Shown here: piece after piece, positions 17,952-27,848 of the stretch | Layout: each line of letters opens with the position of its first letter | How positions within the stretch are numbered: position 1 is the stretch's first letter | Source of the DNA: DATCRE01 sp964235605 | Lineage (GTDB): Bacteria; Bacteroidota; Bacteroidia; Cytophagales; Cyclobacteriaceae | NCBI GenBank assembly: GCA_964235605.1 | Contig: CAXSCR010000003.1 | Location: 62,001-126,000, forward strand | Reading direction: 5' to 3' | DNA length: 64,000 bases | Position numbers and translations under genes: made by a program | Notes under the pieces: model-generated | Told to the model about the DNA's origin: nothing | The model's input: only the letters and a program-made list of their open reading frames with translations | Databases searched by the model: none

Positions 17952-18809
17952 ATGAAGAATGCATTCATTGTTACCTTGTTTGTTATCCTCTACTCCTTAA
18001 CGGGATGTGCTCAGAAAAAAGATTATGTCGTTACAATTAAAACAAAGTATGGTGATATGGTAGCCATCTTATATGATGAAACACCTAAACATAAAGCAAA
18101 TTTCATTAAGCTAGCAAAAGAACATTATTTTGACAGTCTACTTTTCCATCGCGTTATTCAAGGCTTCATGATTCAAGGTGGTGACCCTGCTTCAAAGAAG
18201 GCTCCCAGCGGAGCGAATCTTGGAAACGGCGGACCTAATTATACTATTGAAGCGGAAATCAATCCTAAATTCATTCATGAAAAAGGTGCACTTTCAGCAG
18301 CTAGATTAGGTGATGCGCAAAATCCTAAGAAGGCTTCCAGCGGAAGCCAGTTCTATATTGTACAGGGGAAAAAAACCCCTGAGGCCGAGTTAAGACTTGA
18401 CGTTGTAAAGTTAAATGCAGCTATGAAGACCATGATGCAAAATCCTGCCAACCGCGGTCTTCAGGATACTTTGGCAATGATATATTCACAGGGCGGCGGC
18501 GATGCTTACAGTAAAAAATTGCTTGAACTTGTTCCCCGTATTGAAAGAGAGACCGGTACAAAAGTATTAAAGGATCAAATCGACGAGAAAACAAAAGCTT
18601 ACGCAACTGTTGGTGGGGCTCCACACTTAGATGGTGGATATACCGTTTTCGGCAAAGTAATTAAAGGGCTTGAAGTCATTGACAAAATCGCTGCTCAACC
18701 CCATGATCGCGCTGATAGACCAACTGAAGATATTCGCATGTTTGTTACGGTGGAAGAAGTCTCAACGAATAAGATTGAGAAGTTGTATGGATATAAGTAT
18801 TCGAAATAG
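17952..18809 (+). CDS. Cyclophilin-type peptidyl-prolyl isomerase, lipoprotein
   Basis: A 285-residue exported foldase. The start MKNAFIVTLFVILYSLTGCAQ gives a signal sequence with a lipobox (LTGC), so the mature protein should be lipid-anchored in the periplasm or outer membrane. The cyclophilin fold follows: FHRVIQGFMIQGGDPASK near the start, then GSQFYIVQGKKTP and GGYTVFGKVIKGLEVIDKIA near the end. A lysine-rich insertion of about 70 residues splits the fold, as in several Bacteroidota PPIases. An upstream in-frame start at 17925 would overlap hemC and spoil the lipobox, so it is rejected. Confidence 0.92.
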   Translation: MKNAFIVTLFVILYSLTGCAQKKDYVVTIKTKYGDMVAILYDETPKHKANFIKLAKEHYFDSLLFHRVIQGFMIQGGDPASKKAPSGANLGNGGPNYTIEAEINPKFIHEKGALSAARLGDAQNPKKASSGSQFYIVQGKKTPEAELRLDVVKLNAAMKTMMQNPANRGLQDTLAMIYSQGGGDAYSKKLLELVPRIERETGTKVLKDQIDEKTKAYATVGGAPHLDGGYTVFGKVIKGLEVIDKIAAQPHDRADRPTEDIRMFVTVEEVSTNKIEKLYGYKYSK

Positions 18810-18857
18810 TTACACGATCTATCCACCATCTGCATCAATATTACTTAAGCGTATTTT

Positions 18858-19751
18858 ATGAGAATACTGGTTACAGGCTCTAATGGCTTACTAGGACAAA
18901 AGCTAGTTCATCTTTTACAAAAAGAAAAATCAGTTTACTTAATAGCTACAGCAAGGGGAGAATCAGTTTTAGATATTACGCGTGGAGAATTTCATTCACT
19001 TGACATTACGAATCAAAAGGAGGTTGATGAAGTTATCACTTCCACAAAACCTGACGTAGTAATCAATACGGCTGCTATTACGAATGTAGACCAAGGTGAG
19101 TTAGATCAACCGTTGTGTAGAAAAACCAATGTCACTTCCGTTGAATATCTTATCGAGGCTTGCGCAAAGAACGATGCTCACCTTATTCATGTCTCTACCG
19201 ATTTTATTTTTGATGGCACCCATGGGCCACTTGATGAAAATGAAAAGCCGTCGCCGGTAAATTATTACGGCCAGTGTAAATTAGCAGCTGAAGAATTAAT
19301 TATTAAAAGCAATATTACGTGGTGCATTATACGTACCGTTCTAGTCTTCGGTATTACTGCCGACATGAGTCGATCCAATATTGTGTTGTGGGTAAAGAAT
19401 AGCTTAGAGCAAGGAAAAAAAATTCAAGTAGTTAATGATCAGTGGCGTACACCTACACTTGCTGAAGACTTAGCTATAGGTTGTTATTTAGCAGCAACCA
19501 AAAAAGCAAAAGGAATTTATCACATCTCAGGAAAAGACTTTCTCACACCCTATGACATTGCCATCCATACGGCAGCGTTCTTTAAACTAGATAAATCATT
19601 AATCACCCCCACAGACGCCGGACAATTTACGCAACCCGCAAAGCGCCCACTAATCACAGGTTTCATAATTGAAAAAGCAAGAAAGGAACTGGGGTATGAG
19701 CCTCGTTCATTTAATGAAGGTATTGCGGTGTTGGCGTCTCAGATTCGTTGA
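18858..19751 (+). CDS. RmlD-like dTDP-4-dehydrorhamnose reductase family protein
   Basis: A 297-residue extended short-chain reductase. The NAD(P)-binding TGSNGLLGQ is at residues 6-14, STDFIFDG follows, and the catalytic tyrosine-lysine pair is YYGQCK. The closest named group is RmlD/RfbD, the last step of dTDP-rhamnose synthesis; no other rhamnose genes are in view, so a related sugar or methionine-adenosyltransferase-beta role is possible. The stop at 19749-19751 is followed at once by a GTTA-type heptamer array. Confidence 0.8.
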   Translation: MRILVTGSNGLLGQKLVHLLQKEKSVYLIATARGESVLDITRGEFHSLDITNQKEVDEVITSTKPDVVINTAAITNVDQGELDQPLCRKTNVTSVEYLIEACAKNDAHLIHVSTDFIFDGTHGPLDENEKPSPVNYYGQCKLAAEELIIKSNITWCIIRTVLVFGITADMSRSNIVLWVKNSLEQGKKIQVVNDQWRTPTLAEDLAIGCYLAATKKAKGIYHISGKDFLTPYDIAIHTAAFFKLDKSLITPTDAGQFTQPAKRPLITGFIIEKARKELGYEPRSFNEGIAVLASQIR

Positions 19752-19789
19752 TCGTTAATAGTTAATAGTTAATAGTTATCAGTTAATCG
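19752..19789 (+). repeat. GTTA-type heptamer arm after the reductase gene
   Basis: Units GTTAATA (three times), GTTATCA and GTTAATC on a 7-base period begin right after the stop codon. A short inverted match (ACTATTAACGA) is at 20178-20188, so a tandem-repeat block appears to sit between the two arms. Confidence 0.75.
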
Positions 19790-19796
19790 TAGTTAG

Positions 19797-20204
19797 GTAG
19801 TTAGGTCCACAGTCCACAGTCGACGGTCCACAGATGGGAGGTTATCAATTTGTTAATCGATTTTATAATTGATAAACTCCCCGGCTGTGGTCTGTGNNNN
19901 NNNNNNNNNNNNNNNNNNNNNNNNNNNNNNNNNNNNNNNNNNNNNNNNNNNNNNNNNNNNNNNNNNNNNNNNNNNNNNNNNNNNNNNNNNNNNNNNGACT
20001 GTCGACAGTGGACTAACTAACTACTATTAACGACTACCAGCATTCTTCTGGTAGTTAGGTCCACAGTCCACAGTCGACGGTCCACAGATGGGAGGTTATC
20101 GATTTGTTAATCGTTTTTATAATTGATAAACTCCCCGGCTGTGGTCTGTGGACTGTCGACAGTGGACTAACTAACTACTATTAACGACTACCAGCATTCT
20201 TCTG
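19797..20204. repeat. 154-bp tandem duplication of a GTCCACA-type element, interrupted by assembly gap
   Basis: Copy 2 spans 20051-20204 (154 bases). Copy 1 is the left flank 19797-19896 (100 bases) plus the right flank 19997-20050 (54 bases), again 154 bases, with a handful of substitutions. The unit carries GTCCACA, GTCCACA, GTCGACG, GTCCACA on the left and GACTGTC, GACAGTG, GACTAAC on the right, which pair as inverted arms about 60 bases apart. The final part of each copy repeats the last codons of the permease gene (KNAGSR), so the gene tail is inside the duplicated unit. Confidence 0.85.
19897..19996. other. Scaffold gap of 100 N
   Basis: Exactly 100 unknown bases. The flanks join seamlessly into one 154-base repeat copy if the gap is given zero length, so the real gap is probably either zero or a whole number of extra repeat copies. 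Confidence 0.9.
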
Positions 20205-21635
20205 GCGCATGGCTACATAATATAGTGGTATACCCATTAGCGTAATGGCAAGGCCGTAGCCCGCGTAGTCGGGTTTATAAATGATTAGCATCAAGCAGAA
20301 GGTAACGCCCATGAGTATGTAGATGATTGGTAGTACTGGGTATCCAAAAGCTTTATAAGGTCTTTCTGCATCTGGTTTCTTCTTTCGTAGAATAAATATT
20401 CCAATAATGGTTAATACATAAAACAACACCACGATAAAGGATACCATGTCAAGCAAATTACCATATTGACCGCTTAAACATAAGAGGCAGGCAACTAGGC
20501 ATTGTAGCCACAAGGCGTAGGCAGGTACGACGTTGTTATTTAATGTTCCGGTTTTCTTGAAGAACAATCCGTCTTTAGCCATGGTATAATAAACACGTGC
20601 ACCCGCGAGAATTAGTCCGTTATTACAACCAAACGTGGATACCATAATGAGTACGGCAAGAAAGTATGTTCCATTAATACCAAAGATCTCTGTAGATACC
20701 GATAGCGCAATGCGATTGTCTTTCGCGAACGCTAAATCATTAAGCGGTAATACGGAGATATACATTAGATTAGCTGACACATAAATTAACGTTACGATCA
20801 ACGTTCCTAAGAATAAACTCAAACCAATATTGCGTTTTGGGTTCTTCACTTCACCTGCTATAAAAGTTACATTGTTCCAAGCATCAGAACTAAATATACT
20901 TCCCACCATCGCGGAAGCGATAGCACCCAAAGCAACCAACCCTGACAATTCTATCCACGTGTTACTTGTTGATGTTGGGTCTATTCTGCTACTGTGGGCT
21001 TTTAGTGTCCATGCATCTTGCCAGTTGGCATCCCATACGGAAGCCTTAGCTGCGAAGAAACCGAAGATGAGTAAACCGAATAATGCCAGTAGTTTAGCTG
21101 CGGTAAATGTGGTTTGTATGAGCTTGCCACTCTTTATACCTCGCGTATTTATATAAGTTAACAACACAATGAGAACAATGCCCACCAATTGTGCAGCACT
21201 AATTTTAAATCCTTCAGAGATCTGTAGTAGTACATTTCCATCCCCTAAATCTTTGTTTATATAACCAAGAAATTTTCCGAAGGCTACTGCTACAGCTGCA
21301 ATTGTTCCGGTTTGAATTACCGCGAAGAAACTCCATCCATATAAAAAGCCTATAAACGGATTATAAGCTTCTCTTAAATAAACATATTGTCCACCTGCCT
21401 TTGGGTACATGGCGCTTAGCTCACCGTAACTTAACGCGGCAGTCAAAGTCATGAAACCTGTAATTAACCAGGCTGCAATTAGCCATCCTGCTGAACCCAA
21501 ATCTTTCAGCATATCGGCGCTCACAATGAAAATTCCAGATCCAATCATGGAGCCTGCAACAATCATGGTAGCATCCCACAAACTCAATATAGGTTTAAAA
21601 CTTTTGTTGTCGCTCATAGGTTTATTTGGGTTCAA
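20181..21635 (-). CDS. APC-superfamily amino acid permease
   Basis: A 484-residue inner-membrane transporter with about 12 hydrophobic helices. The N-terminal GSMIGSGIFIV is the conserved substrate-binding turn of APC permeases, and YVYLREAYNPFIGFLYGW follows in helix 2-3, as in the LAT-like group. The substrate is not readable. Translation may start at the first ATG (21635) or at MSDNK (21617). The last codons (GSR and the TAA stop) lie in a heptamer array and in the 154-bp tandem duplication, so the original C terminus may have been longer or different. Confidence 0.9.
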   Translation of the reverse strand: MNPNKPMSDNKSFKPILSLWDATMIVAGSMIGSGIFIVSADMLKDLGSAGWLIAAWLITGFMTLTAALSYGELSAMYPKAGGQYVYLREAYNPFIGFLYGWSFFAVIQTGTIAAVAVAFGKFLGYINKDLGDGNVLLQISEGFKISAAQLVGIVLIVLLTYINTRGIKSGKLIQTTFTAAKLLALFGLLIFGFFAAKASVWDANWQDAWTLKAHSSRIDPTSTSNTWIELSGLVALGAIASAMVGSIFSSDAWNNVTFIAGEVKNPKRNIGLSLFLGTLIVTLIYVSANLMYISVLPLNDLAFAKDNRIALSVSTEIFGINGTYFLAVLIMVSTFGCNNGLILAGARVYYTMAKDGLFFKKTGTLNNNVVPAYALWLQCLVACLLCLSGQYGNLLDMVSFIVVLFYVLTIIGIFILRKKKPDAERPYKAFGYPVLPIIYILMGVTFCLMLIIYKPDYAGYGLAITLMGIPLYYVAMRQKNAGSR

Positions 21636-21644
21636 TACTATTCA

Positions 21645-21690
21645 GTTTCAGGTTCGGAGGTTTCAACTTTAATGTTTCAAGTTCAATGTT
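21645..21690 (+). repeat. GTTC-type heptamer run upstream of the permease
   Basis: Units such as GTTTCAG, GTTTCAA and GTTCAAT on a 7-base period, with slips. It lies 9 bases upstream of the permease start, so it is within its probable leader. Confidence 0.5.
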
Positions 21691-21765
21691 AATGATCTAG
21701 ATTAGATTTCAAGATAGTAAAATTGATGGCAATTTAATTTAATAGAATGTTAGATCCTTGATGTG

Positions 21766-23418
21766 TTATTTCGTTTTTAAAACTTCTTCTATGGGTTGGC
21801 CAGTACATCCACTGGGAAATCTTATCTTTAATAGGATAGAAATTGTTGGTGCTATATCTGTAATCGGGTGATACCGAACTGATGTTCCGTGGCTAATGCC
21901 AAAACCATAAAATAGCATGGGTACGTGCGTGTCATACGTGTAAGTAGATCCATGCGTACTGCCTTGAACTCTGCCCGACTCTAACCACCCTGGCTCTAGA
22001 ACGTAAGCTAAATCGCCTGAACGCTTGGGATTAAATCCCCTTACAATCATCCCCCGGGTTCCTTCCTCTGAGTACGAGGCTTGTTGTATCACACTCTCTG
22101 TATAGACATTGGCAACACCCTCAACAGACATAATGTATTTACTTATGAGTTGCGTAGCAACCAACATATCTATGCCCGCTGTTTTAGGACTACCACTAAA
22201 TGCCTCTTGATTTAAATACACTTGGTTGTTGCCTATATATTCAATGATTTTCTTTTCTGGAAAATACTTAGCTAAAAATTCATTCAAATTCGCTTGCATG
22301 GTATTTGAATTAAAATAACCAGCGGGAATTTTATTGTCGCGTAAATATTGGGGTACCTCTGCCACTGCGTGATCAGCGGTTAAGAACACAACATACTTAC
22401 CTTCACCAACGTCTTTATCAAGCGTCTTTAATAGATCTTCAATGTTTCTGTCGAGGCGAATGTACGTATCCTCAACCTCTACTGCGTTGGGCCCCATGTT
22501 ATGACCAATGATATCAGGGGTTGAATAGGATATTGTTAGAAAATCGGACCACTCATCTTTTCCTAATTGTTCTGCATCTATAGCAGTTTTAACAAACTCA
22601 GTAATATAATCTTGTGCGAATGGTGTTCCGACAAACAAATCGTAGCCACCGTTTTTCTTCTTAATCTCGTTCAAGTTATAAGGAAAAACTGATTTAGTTT
22701 TTCCTACATATTTACTTTCATAAGGCGAGTCGTCTGGTCCACTTTCTGTGTACTGAGCAATAGGTAAAATTGTATTCCACTCTTGTGATAGATATTTATC
22801 TGGTAAGCCCCGATCATTAAATTTACTTACCCACTCCGGAAGCTTCGTCATGTAGTACGTACTGCTCATAAAAATTCCATTCTTACCATCAAACCAATAG
22901 GCAGCGTTTGGGGTGTGCCCCGCTGGCAAAACTGCTCCCCTATCTTTTATGGAAATGCTTATAACTTTTGATTTCTTTTGGCTTGATAATCGAAGTTCAT
23001 CGGTTACGGTAGAAGACAACATACGGAAGGGAGATACATCACCATTTCCATCTTTGCTACCTACTGGCAAATAATTTGAATCACCAACACAATTAACAGA
23101 TTGCTTCGCTGTCTTATTGTAAAAGTCATTCCCTATAATACCATGAATGGATGGTGTAGTGCCGGTATAAACAGATGCATGGCCAGGACCAGTATAAGTT
23201 GGCGCATAGTTATAATGCGCATTGCTCAACATGAAACCCTGATTCATTAATCGTTTAAAACCACCTTCACCATATTTGTTTACAAATCGATATAAATATT
23301 CTTGTCGCATTTGGTCAACTACTATACCAACAACAAGCGTAGGTCGCTCCAATTGTTCCTGTGCTATCGAAGTAATCGAAATGAATAAACTTAATATCAG
23401 AGCAATATTTGTTTTCAT
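21766..23418 (-). CDS. pafA: PafA-type alkaline phosphatase
   Basis: A 550-residue periplasmic phosphatase. A signal peptide ends near residue 20 (SITSIAQ). The nucleophile is Thr76 in TYTGPGHASVYTG; Asn97 in IGNDFY and the Lys158/Arg160 pair in SIKDRGAVLPAGH match the PafA-specific active site (threonine nucleophile, Asn, Lys, Arg). Metal ligands are seen in VVDQM, SYSTPDIIGHNMGP and LTADHAVAEVP. PafA cleaves phosphomonoesters and, unlike PhoA, works without release by phosphate starvation in several Bacteroidota. Length fits the family. It is probably monocistronic; no Pho-type box was identified. Confidence 0.92.
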   Translation of the reverse strand: MKTNIALILSLFISITSIAQEQLERPTLVVGIVVDQMRQEYLYRFVNKYGEGGFKRLMNQGFMLSNAHYNYAPTYTGPGHASVYTGTTPSIHGIIGNDFYNKTAKQSVNCVGDSNYLPVGSKDGNGDVSPFRMLSSTVTDELRLSSQKKSKVISISIKDRGAVLPAGHTPNAAYWFDGKNGIFMSSTYYMTKLPEWVSKFNDRGLPDKYLSQEWNTILPIAQYTESGPDDSPYESKYVGKTKSVFPYNLNEIKKKNGGYDLFVGTPFAQDYITEFVKTAIDAEQLGKDEWSDFLTISYSTPDIIGHNMGPNAVEVEDTYIRLDRNIEDLLKTLDKDVGEGKYVVFLTADHAVAEVPQYLRDNKIPAGYFNSNTMQANLNEFLAKYFPEKKIIEYIGNNQVYLNQEAFSGSPKTAGIDMLVATQLISKYIMSVEGVANVYTESVIQQASYSEEGTRGMIVRGFNPKRSGDLAYVLEPGWLESGRVQGSTHGSTYTYDTHVPMLFYGFGISHGTSVRYHPITDIAPTISILLKIRFPSGCTGQPIEEVLKTK

Positions 23419-23507
23419 CTGGTTTCTGTTTGGCGTGTACAGTCTGTCATACTCATGTCAATAAAAACTGAATTGATAAAGGAAGGAAATTATTACTCCA
23501 TACGATA

Positions 23508-26156
23508 CTAATCAGGGCAATAAATTTGGTCGTACTCATCTTCATTGCACTTCTGCTTGCGGATCAATCTACCTTCTTTATTGTAATAAATCACTGCATA
23601 AGAATCATCATCCTCATTATGTGTTTCAGTGAAGTAAAACGGTTCTTCTGATGATCCTAAGTTATTTACGGTGTTAAAATCTGTTGGAAGAATTGTGCCC
23701 TTACGGTTGCTAACAACACCGAACTTATTATCCTTATGAATAACAGCAATTCTTTCTCCATTTGTATCTGCAACAAAACTAAAGCTCTTGATATTGTCTT
23801 CAATAACACGCTTACCTGCAATAAAATAAAATTGCCATGAAGTATTCTTTTTTACCAATGCAGTAGTATCATTCCAGTAGATTACTTCATTAAATTCAAA
23901 ATTACTTAGATGCTTATTATGCCAACCCACCAAGCCATAGAATCCATCTTTATAAGCAATTGATAAATCCTTATTATAAACGGTAAGATTTTTATCAAAA
24001 TCTGGCGTAATAAATTTTTTAGTAATAATATGGAATAGTCCGAATTTCTTATTCTTTAAAACGGAGATTACTTTATTGCTCACGCTACTAATCGCGTCGT
24101 ATTCAAGGGGTAAAAGAACTTTGCCATCTCCATTAATCAAACCCTTTTTATCCTTTTTTGTGATTATAAAAATATCATCACCGGCATAGTTTATTTTATC
24201 ATAACTCACTACAAAAAGATTCTCACCTTGATTATTGTAGAGTGCCTTCTTATCTCTGTCATCAAGAATGATATAGGATGTTGAATCTTTACCTGGAATA
24301 AACTGAAGCTGGGTTGTTAAAAATTGCTGCGCGTGAGTAGGGCTAAAGTAAAGGCTCAAAGTATCTGCAAAGTATCCGACAGCGAAGGGACCAATAAAAT
24401 TCACGCTATCAAAAGGCTCACTCAAATAGGTATGGCTTTTAGGATCAAACAGCAGCCAAGAATCTGTTATTTTTATAGCCGTCCATAATTCATTTACCTT
24501 TATGTTTTCAAAAATACCCGACATATTTCCGACTGCATTATAAATCTTTTTTCCATAGCTTGATGTACTTATAATACCTGTTAACCCAGGCTCTAATAAA
24601 TGCTTTTCGAAAGGTACTTTATTATTTAGTGATTGATCCATAATACCTTCATACTCACCTGTTCGTGCCCAGATAAGATTACCTGGAAATGCCTTTACCA
24701 TGTCAAAGAAATCTTGTGTCTTGAGCATGCGTTGATCGGCTAACAGGGCAAGTTGATGCGGGGTGACGAGTTTAAATTTGTTCTGCTTTTTTAGCACAAC
24801 CACATCTTTAATAGTAGATACCTCGTCCCATTCAAAATCGAGTAGTTGCTTACCGGTAAGCGTCCATACCGACCAAAGCTTATTACGCTTCAGGGCTATA
24901 AATTTTCCATTTAATAATTTACCATCTTCAACCTGAGGATGATCAAATATATAACCTGACTTATGAATGATCTTTATTTTATTGATGACATGAACTTTTA
25001 AAAACCCAAATCCCAAATCATCAACGCCTTCTAACTCACCTTCATATAACAATTTCCCGTCTTTTGTAATTATTCTATTCGATAAGATGAGTATGTCGTC
25101 AGTGATGTTTCCACAGCGGTACGCTGAATTTATCTCATTTTCTTCTACACCTAATAACTCCTTACCCCTGTTATCCATAAACCCATATTTTCCACTATTC
25201 AAAAATGGAACTAGGTAATCTTGGTTAGGTTTTACATTGTCGCGGGCTACATTACTGTTTGGATATTCAGAACTGTACTCTTGACTGTTCTCCATTTCAA
25301 TATGTAGCAATATATTTTTGGCTTGCTCAGCGAAAGTACTATTTGGATAGGTATTGAGAAATGACTTAAACACTTTATCATCGCCAGCTGCTGTAGATAT
25401 TTGAAACACATTTCTTTCAGCCTCTATTCGGTAAGGTGAAGTAGGATATTTAGTTAGGAAATCTTCATATGTTGTTAACCTGATATCCTTTGTCTTCTCT
25501 TCATATAAAAGTTTATCATATCGCATTTGCGCCTCTGTAGATTGTACTGCGCTGGGATACTTTTGTAAAAATGATAAAAAACCCAGGTAGGTATTTTCTT
25601 TTAATGCTTCCATGTAAGCGGCTTCATCACGCAATTCGGTTGCCCTGCTTTGATACGATGTGTTGGGGAAATGGGTTAAAAAATATAAGTAATCATCTTC
25701 GTTATTTCCATTTTTTGCCTTCACAAATGCCAGACTATCAATCCTATCTTCCAATTTTAAAAGGCGGGCACTATCCAATGGCAGTTTCTTCATTCTTTCT
25801 TGCTGTCGGCTGGTTGATCTGTTAAAGTCAGACCTTGCCTTTGCAGCATATGTATGAGCCGAGTCAATATTGTATTGGGGATTTTCTTCAGAGGAATAAT
25901 AAAGCGCATATACATATTTTGTAACAACATGGGAGCTATCCTTATGTGCGGACTTCTGAAGTTTGCTACGGGCTTGCTCCCACTTCTTCTTATGCAATTT
26001 AGTCAAGGCTGACCGCTCTGCTGAGGTCTGGGCGTATGCTGACTGCCATAGGATCAGCCAAGTGACCAACGCCATAGCCATTCGGATATGGATAATACGT
26101 GCATACGAGCCTGAAATTCGCAAAACCACCCTTAATAAGTCATTAGCAAAATGCAC
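23508..26156 (-). CDS. Large secreted WG-repeat protein
   Basis: An 882-residue protein with an N-terminal hydrophobic segment (MAMALVTWLILWQSAYAQ). The more likely start is the ATG at 26081 (residue 26), which gives a normal signal peptide. Residues 50-320 are helical and TPR-like, with several FL..YP.S repeats (TNYPNS-like turns: HFPNTSYQ, KYPSAVQ, KYPTSPY, TYPNSTF). From about residue 325 there are WG-type repeats: KYGFMDNRGKELLG, KKGLINGDGKVLLP, KFGVVSNRKGTILP. Such proteins are common in Bacteroidota and act outside the cytoplasm, but no biochemical role is known. It ends with a cysteine-bearing tail. Confidence 0.8.
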   Translation of the reverse strand: MHFANDLLRVVLRISGSYARIIHIRMAMALVTWLILWQSAYAQTSAERSALTKLHKKKWEQARSKLQKSAHKDSSHVVTKYVYALYYSSEENPQYNIDSAHTYAAKARSDFNRSTSRQQERMKKLPLDSARLLKLEDRIDSLAFVKAKNGNNEDDYLYFLTHFPNTSYQSRATELRDEAAYMEALKENTYLGFLSFLQKYPSAVQSTEAQMRYDKLLYEEKTKDIRLTTYEDFLTKYPTSPYRIEAERNVFQISTAAGDDKVFKSFLNTYPNSTFAEQAKNILLHIEMENSQEYSSEYPNSNVARDNVKPNQDYLVPFLNSGKYGFMDNRGKELLGVEENEINSAYRCGNITDDILILSNRIITKDGKLLYEGELEGVDDLGFGFLKVHVINKIKIIHKSGYIFDHPQVEDGKLLNGKFIALKRNKLWSVWTLTGKQLLDFEWDEVSTIKDVVVLKKQNKFKLVTPHQLALLADQRMLKTQDFFDMVKAFPGNLIWARTGEYEGIMDQSLNNKVPFEKHLLEPGLTGIISTSSYGKKIYNAVGNMSGIFENIKVNELWTAIKITDSWLLFDPKSHTYLSEPFDSVNFIGPFAVGYFADTLSLYFSPTHAQQFLTTQLQFIPGKDSTSYIILDDRDKKALYNNQGENLFVVSYDKINYAGDDIFIITKKDKKGLINGDGKVLLPLEYDAISSVSNKVISVLKNKKFGLFHIITKKFITPDFDKNLTVYNKDLSIAYKDGFYGLVGWHNKHLSNFEFNEVIYWNDTTALVKKNTSWQFYFIAGKRVIEDNIKSFSFVADTNGERIAVIHKDNKFGVVSNRKGTILPTDFNTVNNLGSSEEPFYFTETHNEDDDSYAVIYYNKEGRLIRKQKCNEDEYDQIYCPD

Positions 26157-26364
26157 TTTTATTTACAAACCTCAAGAACTCATTTCCTGAAGTATAGGTT
26201 CACCTGGACTTTTACCCTTGAGTTGTTTAATTAGAATGATGAGCTAAAAGTGTTTTCATATAACTTGTAAAAAATATTAAAACATTTATAAAACTGCCGT
26301 ACATTAGATATTGTATTGCTTACAAAGATAATTTTTGTAAATTTTCACAACGAAAACTCCGCGC

Positions 26365-27813
26365 ATGGCCAAGCTTAAGAATATAATTAAACAGCTTTCA
26401 GAAAAGGACTTTAATGCAATTCATAATTCACTTATAGAAAGCAACGCTGATAAGTCAGCATATCTTCTAAAATCCCTTCGTGAGCGACAGCTTTCGGATA
26501 CCAAGGTGATGACTGAATTAGATGTAAATGCCAATGCATATTACACACTACGTTCAAGACTTAACCTGAAGATAGAGGAGTATCTGATGGAGCAGTTGGA
26601 GAGTCCCCGTACGGACGTACTCCGTAAAGTCGCCAACATAAATGAAGTTCTTTTTACAAAGAAGAAAGCCATATCGGTAGCAACCCTGAAGAAATTAGAG
26701 AAAGAGTTACTTGATTATGACTTAGCCAATGAGCTTACTGTTATCTACAAGTCCCTCAAGAAGCTCAATATCAATTCACCCGATTATTTTCAATATTCAC
26801 AATTATATAATAGGCACGTAGCCTACATGCTTGCCGTAGACAAGGCGGAAGATCTACTCGCCGACTATTTTAAGAAATACGGCGATTTCCTTCTAAATGG
26901 TGGAGATACTGAAAAGCTAGGTCTCAGTCTCTTGATGAAAGAGATGCAAAATGTAGCCAAACTTTATGAATCTCACCGGCTATATGTATACCAAAGTTGT
27001 ATGTACATCTTCCATCGCTTGCTTGTAGAAGTCGATGATAACATGCAGCAAGAAGGTGAATCCATTGAGGACATCTTTGATAAAGTTCAAAAAATATTCG
27101 AAAGCTACCACCTAGATTCGATTTATTACCACATGAATTTGGTGTTCGAATTCTTGAAATTAGAATACTATAATCATTACAAAGTATTCCGTCAGGCTGA
27201 GAAATATTATGAAGAAGTAAACGATGCATGCTCAAACCTGCTTGTTAACTATTCAACCTTCACATTCCCGGCGCAATTTCTTGTTACCAAGATTGAACGC
27301 CATTTACGCACCGGTAATGAAGCAGACTTATATCCTGAAAATGTAAACATATTCGAAGACTTTGAGGTTGATGTTGCTGATGTGCCCAAACATATTATCT
27401 ACACTACCTACCGAGCTATTTCATGTTATTATGCAGATAAATATGATGAAGCCGCAAAGCTGATCAATAATTTGCTTAACGAAGTGAGTATGAAGAAATA
27501 TCCACTCGCCCAGTTAGAAATCAAATCGTTTCTGGCTTTGCAGTATACTTTGTTAAGAGATTTCGAATTATTCAATCAGCTTTCTAACAGTATACAGCGC
27601 CAAATAAGGATGTTAGGTAAAGATGATTGTGAAAATATTCAGCTTTTCCTTAAGATTTTAAAAATTGCTACAAGTGAGGCAAAGAAAGAAAAAGCCAAGA
27701 AGATAATAGGTGTAATTCCAAAGCTTAATAGCACCATCGTACCTTACTTTGCGCCTACTAAGCTTATTAAGTTAGATGATAAATTTGTTAAAATATTGAC
27801 TGAGGATATTTAG
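26365..27813 (+). CDS. Conserved helical protein of unknown function
   Basis: A 482-residue soluble protein without signal peptide, starting MAKLKNIIKQLSEKDFNAIH. Almost the whole chain looks alpha-helical, with TPR-like spacing in the second half (repeated YY, EA and LL pairs, for example AISCYYADKYDEAAKLINN). No catalytic motif is seen. It is divergently placed from the WG-repeat gene with a 208-base AT-rich intergenic region that probably holds both promoters. I do not recognise a named family. Confidence 0.75.
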   Translation: MAKLKNIIKQLSEKDFNAIHNSLIESNADKSAYLLKSLRERQLSDTKVMTELDVNANAYYTLRSRLNLKIEEYLMEQLESPRTDVLRKVANINEVLFTKKKAISVATLKKLEKELLDYDLANELTVIYKSLKKLNINSPDYFQYSQLYNRHVAYMLAVDKAEDLLADYFKKYGDFLLNGGDTEKLGLSLLMKEMQNVAKLYESHRLYVYQSCMYIFHRLLVEVDDNMQQEGESIEDIFDKVQKIFESYHLDSIYYHMNLVFEFLKLEYYNHYKVFRQAEKYYEEVNDACSNLLVNYSTFTFPAQFLVTKIERHLRTGNEADLYPENVNIFEDFEVDVADVPKHIIYTTYRAISCYYADKYDEAAKLINNLLNEVSMKKYPLAQLEIKSFLALQYTLLRDFELFNQLSNSIQRQIRMLGKDDCENIQLFLKILKIATSEAKKEKAKKIIGVIPKLNSTIVPYFAPTKLIKLDDKFVKILTEDI

Positions 27814-27825
27814 GTCGATTGTATT

Positions 27826-27848
27826 AATAGCATGCTGCCGATGCTATT
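27826..27848 (+). terminator. Weak hairpin after the helical protein gene
   Basis: AATAGCAT and ATGCTATT pair around the 7-base loop GCTGCCG, 13 bases after the stop. There is no T run, so it may be a pausing or processing site rather than a full terminator. Confidence 0.35.

Noticed and set aside
19897..19996. A biological gap or deletion at the N run
   Set aside because: The exact length of 100 N and the seamless join of the flanks point to an assembly placeholder.
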